In this document: positions 44,212 to 54,287 of the stretch, one piece after another
Numbering within the stretch: position 1 is the stretch's first letter
Layout: every line of letters begins with the position of its first letter
Made by a program: the position numbers and the translations under genes
NCBI RefSeq assembly: GCF_013282575.1
Contig: NZ_JAAAYE010000025.1
Coordinates: 1-64,000 of the forward strand
DNA from: Paraburkholderia sp. NMBU_R16
GTDB lineage: Bacteria; Pseudomonadota; Gammaproteobacteria; Burkholderiales; Burkholderiaceae
Length of the DNA stretch: 64,000 nt
Reading direction: 5' to 3'
Notes under the pieces: generated by a model
Database searches by the model: none
What the model saw: only the letters and a program-made list of their open reading frames with translations
Told to the model about the DNA's origin: nothing

Positions 44212-44877
44212 ATGCTGGATCGCGAAGGCTTTCGCCCGAACGTCGGCATCATCCTCTTGAACGCGCACAACGAGGTGTTTTGGGGCAAGCGGCTGCGTGA
44301 ACATTCCTGGCAGTTTCCGCAAGGCGGCATCAAATATGGTGAGACGCCCTTGCAAGCGATGTATCGGGAGTTACACGAAGAAACCGGCCTGCGTCCGGAA
44401 CACGTCAAAATCATCGGTCGCACGCGCGACTGGCTGCGTTACGAGGTGCCGGACAAGTTCATCAAGCGCGAAGTACGCGGGCACTATCGCGGCCAGAAGC
44501 AGATCTGGTTCTTGCTCCGCATGGTCGGCCGCGATTGCGACATCTGCCTGCGCGCCACCGACCATCCGGAATTCGATGCTTGGCGTTGGAACGAATACTG
44601 GGTGCCGCTCGATGCCGTCATCGAGTTCAAGCGGGATGTTTATCATTTGGCGTTGACCGAGCTGTCGCGGTTTTTGCGTCGCCCGGCGCCAAGGCATGAC
44701 AAGCCGCGCGGCAAGAATGGACACTCGAAGCAGCCGCGTGCCTGCTCCGAATCCGAGCCGGCCCTCGCCGCAGTGCTCTCGGCGGGCGCGGGTGTCGTCA
44801 TGATCGAAGCGACAGTCGACGCGTCGGCCGACCTGCCCTGTCCATCGAGCCCGTCCGCCGTCACTACCCCCGAGTAG
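44212..44877 (+). CDS. rppH: RNA pyrophosphohydrolase (Nudix)
   Basis: Removes pyrophosphate from 5'-triphosphate mRNA and so starts RNase E-dependent decay. The ATG at 44212 gives [15 protein letters not shown], the standard start. The Nudix box at residues 38-60 ([23 protein letters not shown] in parts, GX5EX7REX2EEXGX) is intact, and [21 protein letters not shown] follows in the usual place. After about residue 158 a low-complexity basic/Ala/Ser tail of some 60 residues extends beyond the E. coli enzyme. Confidence 0.95.
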   Translation: MLDREGFRPNVGIILLNAHNEVFWGKRLREHSWQFPQGGIKYGETPLQAMYRELHEETGLRPEHVKIIGRTRDWLRYEVPDKFIKREVRGHYRGQKQIWFLLRMVGRDCDICLRATDHPEFDAWRWNEYWVPLDAVIEFKRDVYHLALTELSRFLRRPAPRHDKPRGKNGHSKQPRACSESEPALAAVLSAGAGVVMIEATVDASADLPCPSSPSAVTTPE

Positions 44878-44969
44878 CGCGCGGCGGTAGTGGAATAGCC
44901 GGAAAGTCGCGAACGGGCGCTATCATTCGGTTCTCCGAATCATCGTGCCCGTTTTTCGAGGAACCCATA

Positions 44970-45539
44970 TTGAAAGCGACGACTCTCGCCATGGCCGCGC
45001 TGGCGGCCTGCGCCGTACTGGCCGGCTGCTCGCACACTCCCAAGTCCCAAACCGAAGCTTCGGACAAGGACGAGAGCACATTCACCTACCTGCTCGAACG
45101 CCAGTCGAAATGGACTGAGAACAAGCTCGACGCCCTGCCGCCGTTGCCGCAATCGGCCAATTTGTTGCCTTTCGAGGTTTCGCAAAATACGCCGCTGCAC
45201 TTCGCGGTCGACGCTAAATCGATCGATGTCGGCTCGGACGGCGTCGTGCGCTACACAATCGTAGTCACGAGCCCCTCTGGCGCGCAGAATATCAACTACG
45301 AGGGCATTCGCTGTGACAACTACGAGTGGCGACAATACGCGGGGCTGAACGCAGAGCACAACGGTTGGGACAGCAGCGTTGCCACGCGCTGGCGCCGTAT
45401 CGAAAACGGCGATCTCAACGCCTATCAGGCCGCGCTCTACAAGGATTATTTCTGCGCGAACAAGTTGCCGGCGGCCTCGGCGAAAACCATCGTCAACAAT
45501 ATCCGCTATGGGCGTACGGCAGCGTCGCTGATTCATTGA
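44970..45539 (+). CDS. CNP1-like lipoprotein
   Basis: A 189-residue protein of the CNP1-like family (named for a neisserial cryptic protein), function unknown. The start is a TTG with GAGGAA 7 nt upstream. A signal peptide ends in the lipobox VLAGC (Cys20), so it is a predicted lipoprotein. The mature part has FEVSQNTPLHFAVDAKSIDVG, VRYTIVVTSPSGAQNI and YEGIRCDNYEWRQYA, with paired Cys residues in C-x-N-Y-E and DYFCANK. Convergent with proB. Confidence 0.85.
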   Translation: MKATTLAMAALAACAVLAGCSHTPKSQTEASDKDESTFTYLLERQSKWTENKLDALPPLPQSANLLPFEVSQNTPLHFAVDAKSIDVGSDGVVRYTIVVTSPSGAQNINYEGIRCDNYEWRQYAGLNAEHNGWDSSVATRWRRIENGDLNAYQAALYKDYFCANKLPAASAKTIVNNIRYGRTAASLIH

Positions 45540-45591
45540 CGCAAGACACCTGCGGCGCACGCAAACCACGATTGCGCGGCCATCAGTCTCT

Positions 45592-46710
45592 CTAGACCAG
45601 CACCAAATTGTCGCGGTGAATCAGCTCGGGCTCGAGCATGTAGCCGAGGATCGACTCGATTTCGGCACTGGGCTTGCGATGGATCAGCTTCGCTTCCGCG
45701 CTGCTGTAGTTGGTGATGCCGCGCGCGATTTCGCGTCCAGCCGTGTTGAGACACGCGATGACTTCGCCACGCGCGAACGCGCCATGCACATCGACGATAC
45801 CGATCGGCAAAAGACTCTTGCCGCCGGCGGTTAGTTTTTCGACCGCGCCGTCGTCGATGACGACATGCCCACGCACTTGCAGATGATCGGCCATCCACTG
45901 CTTGCGTGCGGCGAGCCGGGCCGTGCGCGCGACGAGTTGCGTGCCGATGGCCTCGCCGGCTGCCAGCCGCACGAGAACATCGGTCTCCCGCCCGCTTGCA
46001 ATCACGGTATTGGCGCCGCTGCCTGCCGCCCGTTTCGCCGCGAGAATCTTGGTGAGCATGCCGCCCCGACCGATACTGGAGCCGGCGCCGCCCGCCATTG
46101 CCTCCAACTCCGGCGCTCCGGCATCGGCCTCGCGCACTAGTTCGGCGGCGGGGTCCTTGCGTGGGTCCGCGGTGAAAAGCCCGAGTTGATCGGTGAGAAT
46201 GATCAGCGCATCGCCCTCGATCAGGTTGGCGACGAGCGCGCCGAGCGTGTCGTTGTCGCCAAACTTGATCTCGTCGGTGACGACGGTGTCGTTCTCATTG
46301 ATGATCGGCACGACCCCGAGTGCAAGGAGCGTCAACAGCGTCGAGCGCGCATTCAGATATCGCTCGCGGTCGGCGAGGTCGGCGTGCGTGAGCAGTATCT
46401 GCGCGGTCCGGATGCCGTGTTCGGCAAACCGGCTTTCGTAGACCTGAGCGAGGCCCATCTGGCCCACCGCGGCAGCGGCCTGGAGCTCGTCGATTTCCCT
46501 GGGACGTTTCGCCCAGCCCAGTCGCTGCATGCCCTCGGCAATAGCACCGGAGCTCACGAGGACCACCTCTTTGCCAAGCCCGCGCAATTGCGCGATCTGT
46601 GCGGCCCAGCGTCCGATGGCGGCTTGGTCGAGTCCCCGCCCGTCATTCGTGACGAGGCTCGAGCCCACTTTGACTACCAGGCGTTTCGAATCGGCGATGA
46701 CAGAGCGCAT
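45592..46710 (-). CDS. proB: Glutamate 5-kinase
   Basis: First step of proline synthesis, phosphorylating glutamate. The ATG at 46710 gives [20 protein letters not shown]. The 372 residues comprise an amino-acid-kinase domain ([49 protein letters not shown]) and a C-terminal PUA domain (about 280-360: [25 protein letters not shown] in parts). Follows obgE in the same direction by about 100 bp. Confidence 0.96.
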   Translation of the reverse strand: MRSVIADSKRLVVKVGSSLVTNDGRGLDQAAIGRWAAQIAQLRGLGKEVVLVSSGAIAEGMQRLGWAKRPREIDELQAAAAVGQMGLAQVYESRFAEHGIRTAQILLTHADLADRERYLNARSTLLTLLALGVVPIINENDTVVTDEIKFGDNDTLGALVANLIEGDALIILTDQLGLFTADPRKDPAAELVREADAGAPELEAMAGGAGSSIGRGGMLTKILAAKRAAGSGANTVIASGRETDVLVRLAAGEAIGTQLVARTARLAARKQWMADHLQVRGHVVIDDGAVEKLTAGGKSLLPIGIVDVHGAFARGEVIACLNTAGREIARGITNYSSAEAKLIHRKPSAEIESILGYMLEPELIHRDNLVLV

Positions 46711-46812
46711 CGTGCGAAAGTCTCCAATTGAATAGCGCGGGTAAAGCGGCCCGCGCAACGCTGCAGCGCGCGATCCCCGCCACGCCGCCGGCCGCCGATC
46801 GTGAGGCGACCG

Positions 46813-47925
<1,113 letters not shown>

Positions 47926-48070
47926 CTATTGCTCCGTCCCGTGTTTTCGATATTGTGCCGCGCCGGCCGACGATGACCAAGCCGGCCAACGCCATGCCAG
48001 CGGGACAGGGACGCCACTTCGCGTGGGCTTGCAGCCCTGCCTGAGCCCAAGCGCAAACTGCGCTTGCAAC

Positions 48071-48096
48071 AAAAAAGCCCCGCCATTTCGCGGGGC
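48071..48096 (-). terminator. Intrinsic terminator after rpmA
   Basis: On the minus strand, 7-bp stem gccccgc / gcggggc with a 6-nt loop followed by TTTTTT. Lies 35 bp past the rpmA stop and separates the ribosomal-protein operon from obgE, at least partly. Confidence 0.8.
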
Positions 48097-48130
48097 CTTC
48101 TCGGTTTGTCGCACCCGTGTCCGGTCGAAC

Positions 48131-48394
48131 TCAGACCGCAGCCGGGATGACGTTGACCATGTGCTTCTTGGCTGCGCCTTTCGTCGTGAACTTGACGTGG
48201 CCGTCGACCAGCGCGAACAGCGTATGGTCCTTGCCGAGACCGACGTTGTCGCCCGGGTGCATACGCGTGCCGCGTTGGCGAACGATGATGCCGCCTGCGT
48301 TGATCGCCTGGCCGCCGTACACCTTCACACCGAGGCGTTTCGACTCGGAGTCGCGGCCGTTGCGGGAAGACCCGCCTGCTTTCTTGTGTGCCAT
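48131..48394 (-). CDS. rpmA: 50S ribosomal protein L27
   Basis: Ribosomal protein whose N-terminus reaches the peptidyl-transferase centre. The 87 residues are typical: [23 protein letters not shown] at the start (read in parts) and [20 protein letters not shown]. Second gene of the rplU-rpmA operon, 24 bp after rplU. Confidence 0.98.
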   Translation of the reverse strand: MAHKKAGGSSRNGRDSESKRLGVKVYGGQAINAGGIIVRQRGTRMHPGDNVGLGKDHTLFALVDGHVKFTTKGAAKKHMVNVIPAAV

Positions 48395-48418
48395 CTGATT
48401 GCTCCTTGACCGGTGCGC

Positions 48419-48730
48419 TTACGCGTTGATCGCGTCAATGCGCAGTTCGGTGTAATTCTGGCGGTGACCAGCGTGCTTCTGGTAGTGCTTCCGGCGACGC
48501 ATCTTGAAGATGGTCACTTTCGGATGCCGACCGTGCGATACGACGGTAGCCTTGACGGAAGCCCCACTGACCAGCGGCGAACCGAATTGAATCGATTCAC
48601 CTTCGCCCACTGCGAGCACCTGGTCCAGCGTGATTTCAGCGTCAATGTCTGCCGGTATCTGTTCTACTTTCAATTTTTCGCCGACGGCAACTTTGTACTG
48701 CTTGCCACCGGTTTTTATGACCGCGTACAT
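48419..48730 (-). CDS. rplU: 50S ribosomal protein L21
   Basis: Large-subunit ribosomal protein of 103 residues. The ATG at 48730 gives [40 protein letters not shown] near the C-terminus is the 23S-binding signature. A good sigma70 promoter lies about 140 bp upstream, and rpmA follows. Confidence 0.98.
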   Translation of the reverse strand: MYAVIKTGGKQYKVAVGEKLKVEQIPADIDAEITLDQVLAVGEGESIQFGSPLVSGASVKATVVSHGRHPKVTIFKMRRRKHYQKHAGHRQNYTELRIDAINA

Positions 48731-48866
48731 TGATAACCTCACTCTGTATTCCGCCGTCGCACCGATTCCGCCCGTCGTTCCGCCGCCTGAACATCCAGGA
48801 CGCGTGCCGGGGACGTCGCCCGCACAACAGCATTCCTCTTTCACGCACCGCGCGTGAAAACGCGTG

Positions 48867-48895
48867 ATTATACATGGGGTTAGCGGCGAGGTCAA
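48867..48895 (-). promoter_or_regulatory. rplU-rpmA sigma70 promoter
   Basis: On the minus strand TTGACC (48895-48890), a 17-bp spacer, and a perfect TATAAT (48872-48867). Expected start near 48860, giving a leader of about 130 nt. One of the cleanest promoters in the window, fitting a ribosomal-protein operon. Confidence 0.8.
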
Positions 48896-49075
48896 AACTT
48901 CCGGCGTACCCCTCCTTTCAGCGGTCCCGATCCTCTTTCCGTCCCGCCGTGCTTTCGATGTGGCCCCAATGATGCCGGCGCGGCGGCTCGATTCGCCGGC
49001 GGGCGAGCACATCGCATGCGCTTCGGAAGCGTTGATAACCCTTTATAATCCGCGGCACTACCCATTTTTCTCATC

Positions 49076-50068
49076 ATGTCGTCGACCGCCACCTCCACTC
49101 CCAGCGCAGCCAACCTGCTTGCCCGTATCACCGAAGATATGGAGCAGGTCAATCGCGTCATCAGGCAACGTTTGGCCTCCGAGGTGTTCCTGATCAACCA
49201 GATCTCGGAATACATCATCGGCGCGGGCGGCAAAAGACTGCGTCCAGCGCTGCTGTTGCTCGTCGCGCGCGCGCTCGGCGATACCACCGGTCACCGGCAC
49301 GAACTCGCGGCCGTCGTCGAATTCATTCATACGGCCACCCTGCTGCACGACGATGTCGTCGACGAATCGGACCTGCGCCGCGGCCGCAAGACGGCCAATG
49401 CGCTGTTCGGCAACGCGGCCAGTGTGCTCGTCGGCGACTTTCTCTACTCCCGATCGTTCCAGATGATGGTCGGCGTCGGCAAGATGCGCGTCATGGAAAT
49501 CCTCTCGGAAGCGACGAACATCATTTCCGAGGGCGAAGTCCTGCAGTTGCTCAATATGCATGACGCCGATGTCGACGAGACCCGCTATATGCAGGTCATT
49601 CGATACAAGACGGCCAAGCTGTTCGAGGCCGCTGCCCAACTCGGCGCGGTGCTCGCGGGAGTGGACGCCACCACGGAAGCGGCCGCCGCTGAGTTTGGCC
49701 GCCGCATCGGCACGGCCTTCCAGATCATGGACGATTGGCTCGATTACACCGGCACGGCCGAATCGATGGGCAAGAATGCCGGCGACGATTTGCGCGAAGG
49801 CAAACCGACGCTGCCGCTCATCTATCTGATCGAGCGCGGCACGCCCGAGCAATCGGCGCTTGCCCGTCAAGCGATCGAACACGGCGGCACCGATCGCTTC
49901 GAAACGATCTTCGATGCCATTACCCGCTCGGGTGCGCTCGACCATACGCTCGAGTGCGCGAAGCGCGAGGCGCAAGCAGCGGCCGCGGCGATTTCGTCGT
50001 TCCCGGATTCCCATTACAAGGAAAGCCTGATAGAATTATGTTCTTACTCGACGGCGAGGCAGTCCTGA
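49076..50068 (+). CDS. ispB: Octaprenyl (polyprenyl) diphosphate synthase
   Basis: Makes the ubiquinone side chain by extending farnesyl diphosphate with IPP. The 330 residues contain the first Asp-rich motif LLHDDVVDESDLRRGR and the second DDWLDYTG, plus GGKRLRPALLLL and GDDLREGKPTLPLIYL. A TATAAT at 49044-49049 is near the start, without a clear -35. tRNA-Pro follows 30 bp later, so both may share a transcript. Confidence 0.95.
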   Translation: MSSTATSTPSAANLLARITEDMEQVNRVIRQRLASEVFLINQISEYIIGAGGKRLRPALLLLVARALGDTTGHRHELAAVVEFIHTATLLHDDVVDESDLRRGRKTANALFGNAASVLVGDFLYSRSFQMMVGVGKMRVMEILSEATNIISEGEVLQLLNMHDADVDETRYMQVIRYKTAKLFEAAAQLGAVLAGVDATTEAAAAEFGRRIGTAFQIMDDWLDYTGTAESMGKNAGDDLREGKPTLPLIYLIERGTPEQSALARQAIEHGGTDRFETIFDAITRSGALDHTLECAKREAQAAAAAISSFPDSHYKESLIELCSYSTARQS

Positions 50069-50098
50069 AAGCGACTGATCTGCTTGAGTAGTCAAATT

Positions 50099-50175
50099 CG
50101 GGGTGTAGCTTAGCCTGGTAGAGCGCTACGTTCGGGACGTAGAGGCCGGAGGTTCGAATCCTCTCACCCCGACCA
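50099..50175 (+). tRNA. tRNA-Pro (anticodon CGG)
   Basis: 77-nt tRNA. The acceptor stem CGGGGTG (50099-50105) pairs with CACCCCG (50165-50171), then discriminator A and an encoded CCA (50173-50175). The anticodon arm ctacg-ttcggga-cgtag places CGG at 50133-50135, decoding CCG. The T-arm ggaggttcgaatcctc is intact. A hairpin terminator follows within 10 bp. Confidence 0.97.
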
Positions 50176-50184
50176 GGTTTCTAT

Positions 50185-50217
50185 AAAACAGCGGGTGCAT
50201 ACCCGCTGTTTTATTTT
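50185..50217 (+). terminator. Intrinsic terminator after tRNA-Pro
   Basis: Perfect 12-bp stem aaaacagcgggt / acccgctgtttt with a 4-nt loop (gcat), followed by attttg. Ends the tRNA (and probably ispB) transcript. Confidence 0.9.
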
Positions 50218-50363
50218 GTACTCCTGTACACGCCACCTCGGCATTCTCGCGGCAAATCGTCTTGCGACCTGGCGCCGTTCGAGGCAGTGGCCTGCGGCCC
50301 GCCTAGGCACGAACAACGCTCTGCTATATTGTCGCCATCCCCTTTTCGGCCTGTTCGCTACGC

Positions 50364-51659
50364 GTGGAACACCTTCCCTTATGGGCGCAAGTCGGCGCCG
50401 TCTTCGTACTCCTCTTCGTTTCGGGCTTCTTCTCGATCTCGGAAACCGCGATGATGGCGCTCAATCGCCATCGTCTCAAACATCTGGTCACCAAGGGCGC
50501 GTTCGGCGCCAAGACAACGCAGGGCCTGCTCGCGCGCACCGATGAACTGCTCGGCGTCATCCTGATCGGCAACAATCTGCTCAACACGGTCATCCCGGTG
50601 CTGACCACCTCGATCGCGCTGCGCACGTTCGGCAGCAACAACCTCGTGCTGTCCGTCGCGACCGGCATCGTCGCGTTCCTCATCATCGTATTCGCCGAAA
50701 TCACGCCGAAGATCGTCGGCGCGACCTACCCCGAGAAGATCGCGCTGCCTGCCGGCTTCATCATCGCGCCGCTGATGCGCGCGCTGAAACCGGTCATCTG
50801 GTTCGTCAATCTTTTTTCGAACGCGATTCTGGCGCTCTTGCACATCAACACCAAGGGCGGACGCGATCAGCGCCTCTCGACCGAAGAGCTGCGCACCATC
50901 GTACTGGAATCGGGCAGTTTCATGCCGACCAAGCACCGCAGCATTCTGCTGAACCTGTTCGATCTCGAAAACATCTCCGTCGACGACGTGATGATTCCGC
51001 GTCGTCGCATTGAATCGCTCGATTTCGACGCCCCGTTCGAAGACATCATGCGGCAACTCGAAACCTGCTATCACAACAAGCTGATCGTCTATCAGGGCGA
51101 TATCGATCGTGTACTCGGCGTATTGCACGTCCGCAAGACGCTCGCCGCGCTGCATAAGCAGGAACTCGAACGCGAAACGCTGCGCGAGCTGCTCACCGAG
51201 CCGTACTTCGTTCCATCGGGCACCCCCGTATTCCAGCAACTCCAGTACTTTCAGGAAACGCGGCAACGTACGGCGCTCGTCGTCGACGAGTACGGCGAGT
51301 TGCAAGGGATGGTCACGCCGGAGGACATCCTGGAGGAGCTCATCGGCGAATTCACGACATCCATTCCACGCAGCGCCGGCTCGCGGCGAGGCTGGAACGA
51401 GCAAGGCGAATGCATCGTCGCGGGCAGCATGCCGCTGCGCGAACTCAACCGCTGGCTGCAGCTGAACCTGCCGACAGACGGGCCGAAGACGCTCAACGGT
51501 CTCATTCTGGAAACGCTCGAGGAAATTCCCGAAGGCGACGTCTGCGTGCGCATCGGCGACATTCCGCTGGAAGTGATGCAAAGCGACGACCAAGCCATCC
51601 GCACGGTGAAGGTCTTCAAACCGAGAGCACTTGCGGCGGCGAAACCGGCACGCGATTGA
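50364..51659 (+). CDS. HlyC/CorC-family membrane protein (DUF21-CBS-CorC)
   Basis: A 431-residue protein of the CNNM/CorC type, linked in related bacteria to magnesium/cobalt handling. Starts at a GTG (50364). Domain order: DUF21 with about four membrane segments (1-190; VGAVFVLLFVSGFFSISETAMMALNRHR in parts), a CBS pair (about 205-330; DDVMIPRRRIESLDFDAPFE), then a C-terminal CorC_HlyC domain (ECIVAGSMPLRELNRWLQLNLP in parts). The transported ion is not readable. Confidence 0.92.
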   Translation: MEHLPLWAQVGAVFVLLFVSGFFSISETAMMALNRHRLKHLVTKGAFGAKTTQGLLARTDELLGVILIGNNLLNTVIPVLTTSIALRTFGSNNLVLSVATGIVAFLIIVFAEITPKIVGATYPEKIALPAGFIIAPLMRALKPVIWFVNLFSNAILALLHINTKGGRDQRLSTEELRTIVLESGSFMPTKHRSILLNLFDLENISVDDVMIPRRRIESLDFDAPFEDIMRQLETCYHNKLIVYQGDIDRVLGVLHVRKTLAALHKQELERETLRELLTEPYFVPSGTPVFQQLQYFQETRQRTALVVDEYGELQGMVTPEDILEELIGEFTTSIPRSAGSRRGWNEQGECIVAGSMPLRELNRWLQLNLPTDGPKTLNGLILETLEEIPEGDVCVRIGDIPLEVMQSDDQAIRTVKVFKPRALAAAKPARD

Positions 51660-51781
51660 CGCACTGCGCTCCGATGACGGACAGCCCCTGACCGATCGGC
51701 CGAATGTCGGCGGCGAGCCGTTCACGCGATGATGACTTCATCGCTTTCGAACGACTGCATCCCGCACTGATCCGACATTCG

Positions 51782-53008
51782 ATGTCTTCCCAGCTTCCCT
51801 TCCCTCTTCCCGCTGCCGCGCCGCTTCCGCCCGACGGGGACGACGCGCCGGCTGTCCGTCTTCTGGCCGACACGCTGGCGCGCGCCTCGCAACTCGGTGC
51901 ATCCGATATCCACGTGGAACCGGGCGATGGCACCTGGCGCATTCGCTTGCGCATCGACGGCGTGCTGCACGAGGCATCGGCACCGCCCCCGCATCTGCGC
52001 GACGCGTTCGTGACACGCGTGAAGGTGCTCGCGAAGCTCGATATCGCCGAACGCCGCCTGCCACAGGACGGGCGGCTGCGGCTCGCATTCGCCGCCAATG
52101 CGGCGCAAGACTATCGCGTCAGTTCGCTGCCGACGATATTCGGCGAAAAACTCGTGCTCCGCCGCATGCAAGCTCTGCCTGCGGATCTATCGCTCGCGGC
52201 ACTCGGCTTCGACGCGCGGCAAAGACCGGCCGTCGAAGCGGCCATCCGCGCGCCGCATGGGCTGATCCTCGTGACGGGCCCGACAGGCAGCGGAAAGACG
52301 CTGTCGCTCTACTGCTTCTTGCAGATGCTCAACACCGCGTCGCGCAACATCTGTACCGTGGAGGACCCAGTCGAAATCGAACTCGCCGGCATCAATCAGC
52401 TCAACGTGCGCGACAAGACCGGTTTGACGTTCGCTACCGCGCTGCGCGCATTGCTGCGCCAAGACCCCGATGTAATCATGATCGGTGAAATCCGCGATGG
52501 CGAAACGGCCGATGTCGCGGTGAAAGCGGCTCAAACAGGCCATCTGGTGCTGTCGACCCTGCATACGAACGATGCACCGAGCGCCATCGCGCGCCTCGTC
52601 GATATCGGCGTCGCGCCGCTGAACGTCGCCACCGCGTTGCGGCTCGTCACGGCGCAGCGGCTCGTCCGCCGCCTATGCCCCATTTGCGCCACGCCCACGA
52701 TCGCGTCACCCGACGAGCTGCGCGCGGCCGGCTTCGACGAGGCCGAAACAGGCGCCTGGGCTCCGACGTCCGCGTCCGGTTGCGATGCCTGTCATGGCAT
52801 CGGTTATCGCGGGCGCGTCGGCGTGCATCAGATCATGCCGATATCCGCAGCGATGCGCGAGTCGATCGTCTCGCGCACGAGCCACGACACGCTCGCGCGG
52901 CAAGCACGCTCCGAAGGCATCGCGTCACTGCGCCGCGCCGCGCTCGACCGTGTACGGGAGGGCGTCACCTCGCTCGCCGAAGCTGTCGCATCGACGGAGG
53001 CGCAATGA
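51782..53008 (+). CDS. pilB: Type IV pilus/type II secretion assembly ATPase (PilB/GspE-like)
   Basis: Powers pilin assembly. The 408 residues (start ATG 51782; an upstream ATG at 51704 would add 26) lack the N1 domain found in PilB proteins of about 560, and begin almost directly with the N2-like DIHVEPGDGTWRIRLRIDG. Walker A is GPTGSGKT (166-173), Walker B and Asp/His boxes LLRQDPDVIMIGEIRDGETA and TGHLVLSTLHTNDA follow, and a four-Cys zinc site (CPIC...CDAC) lies near 300-345. It overlaps pilC by 4 bp. GspE is an alternative name, but pilC-pilD adjacency favours a pilus. Confidence 0.88.
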   Translation: MSSQLPFPLPAAAPLPPDGDDAPAVRLLADTLARASQLGASDIHVEPGDGTWRIRLRIDGVLHEASAPPPHLRDAFVTRVKVLAKLDIAERRLPQDGRLRLAFAANAAQDYRVSSLPTIFGEKLVLRRMQALPADLSLAALGFDARQRPAVEAAIRAPHGLILVTGPTGSGKTLSLYCFLQMLNTASRNICTVEDPVEIELAGINQLNVRDKTGLTFATALRALLRQDPDVIMIGEIRDGETADVAVKAAQTGHLVLSTLHTNDAPSAIARLVDIGVAPLNVATALRLVTAQRLVRRLCPICATPTIASPDELRAAGFDEAETGAWAPTSASGCDACHGIGYRGRVGVHQIMPISAAMRESIVSRTSHDTLARQARSEGIASLRRAALDRVREGVTSLAEAVASTEAQ

Positions 53009-54246
53009 AGCAGGCGCACAGCGACAGCGGCGAAGGGCAAGCCGCGCCCGCATTCGCGGAGCGGCGCTTCGCCTGGCGTGGCATGAAACTCGACGGCACG
53101 CAGTGCCGCGGCAAGATCGTTGCGCCGCATTTGGCTGCGGCTCGCGCCGCACTCAGGGAACGCGGCATCCTGGCCGGTTCGCTCGAGGTGCGCGGACCTG
53201 CGGCGCCGCCGCGGGCCACCGCGCGCGAGATCACGGCATTCACACGCCATCTGGCCGGTCTCCTCGGCGCGGGCGTGCCGCTCGCGCAGGCGCTCCAGTT
53301 GATCGCGCACACCCCGACGCGCGGCGGCGTGGCGCGCATTGCCGCCACCCTCGCGCATCAGCTTGCCAACGGTCACGGTTTTGCTGCCGGCCTCGGCGCG
53401 TTTGCCCAACACTTCGATCCGTTTTATCGGCAGCTCGCCGCCGTCGGCGAAGCCTCAGGCACGCTGGCCCATGTTCTTGCCCGGCTTGCGCAAGAGCGCG
53501 AACGCATGGCGGCACAACGTGCCAGGATGCGCGCGGCGCTCGTGTACCCCGCCGCCGTGCTGTTGCTCGCCGTAGCGATTGCCGCGGCGCTCCTGGTGTG
53601 GGTCGTCCCGGCGTTTCAGCTCGCCTTCGAAAGCTTCGGTGCGCCATTGCCTCCGCTCACCCGCGCCGTCGTCGCGCTGTCCGACGCCATGGTGCATCGA
53701 GGCCCGGCATGTCTCGCAGTCACCGGCGCACTGCATCTCATGGCAACACGCGTGCTTCGCCGTTCGTCGGCCGCCCGCCTCACCCTCGGGCGGTTCGCGC
53801 TTGCCGTTCCGTTCGTCGGGCGGATCTCTCGCTTGGTGGCAGCGGCGCGCTGGTGCCGGGCGCTCGGCACGCTACTGGGGGCAGGCACGCCGCTCGCCGA
53901 CGCGCTGGCGTCGTTGGCGCATGCGACGGGCCATGTGATATTCGACGCCGCCAGCGCCGATATCGCCGCGCGGCTCGATCGGGGAGAACGGCTCGCGGCG
54001 GCGATGCGGGCCGCCGCGTGTTTTCCACCCGCGCTCATACAGCCGGTGGCGATCGCGGAAGAATCAGGCTCGCTCGATACGATGCTGCTCGACGTCGCGG
54101 CGTTGGCCGAACGCGAGGTCGAGGAGGCCGCCGGCCTAATGGCGAGCCTTGCGGAGCCGGCGGTCGTCATCGTATTGGGGTTGCTCGTCGGGGTGCTCGT
54201 CGTCGCGCTCTACCTTCCCGTGATCGAGCTTGGCAACGTGGTGTAG
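53005..54246 (+). CDS. pilC: Type IV pilus/type II secretion inner-membrane platform protein (PilC/GspF-like)
   Basis: Inner-membrane platform on which the PilB motor works. The 413 residues have two T2SSF repeats (FTRHLAGLLGAGVPLAQALQLI near 75-95; ALGTLLGAGTPLADALASL in the second half) and three hydrophobic segments (ALVYPAAVLLLAVAIAAALLVWVVPAF; CLAVTGALHLM; AVVIVLGLLVGVLVVALYLPV). The ATG overlaps pilB by 4 bp; pilD follows 41 bp later. Confidence 0.9.
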   Translation: MKQAHSDSGEGQAAPAFAERRFAWRGMKLDGTQCRGKIVAPHLAAARAALRERGILAGSLEVRGPAAPPRATAREITAFTRHLAGLLGAGVPLAQALQLIAHTPTRGGVARIAATLAHQLANGHGFAAGLGAFAQHFDPFYRQLAAVGEASGTLAHVLARLAQERERMAAQRARMRAALVYPAAVLLLAVAIAAALLVWVVPAFQLAFESFGAPLPPLTRAVVALSDAMVHRGPACLAVTGALHLMATRVLRRSSAARLTLGRFALAVPFVGRISRLVAAARWCRALGTLLGAGTPLADALASLAHATGHVIFDAASADIAARLDRGERLAAAMRAAACFPPALIQPVAIAEESGSLDTMLLDVAALAEREVEEAAGLMASLAEPAVVIVLGLLVGVLVVALYLPVIELGNVV

Positions 54247-54287
54247 CATCCAGCCCAACCGGACTTGTCAACGGAGCGACTTCACCC

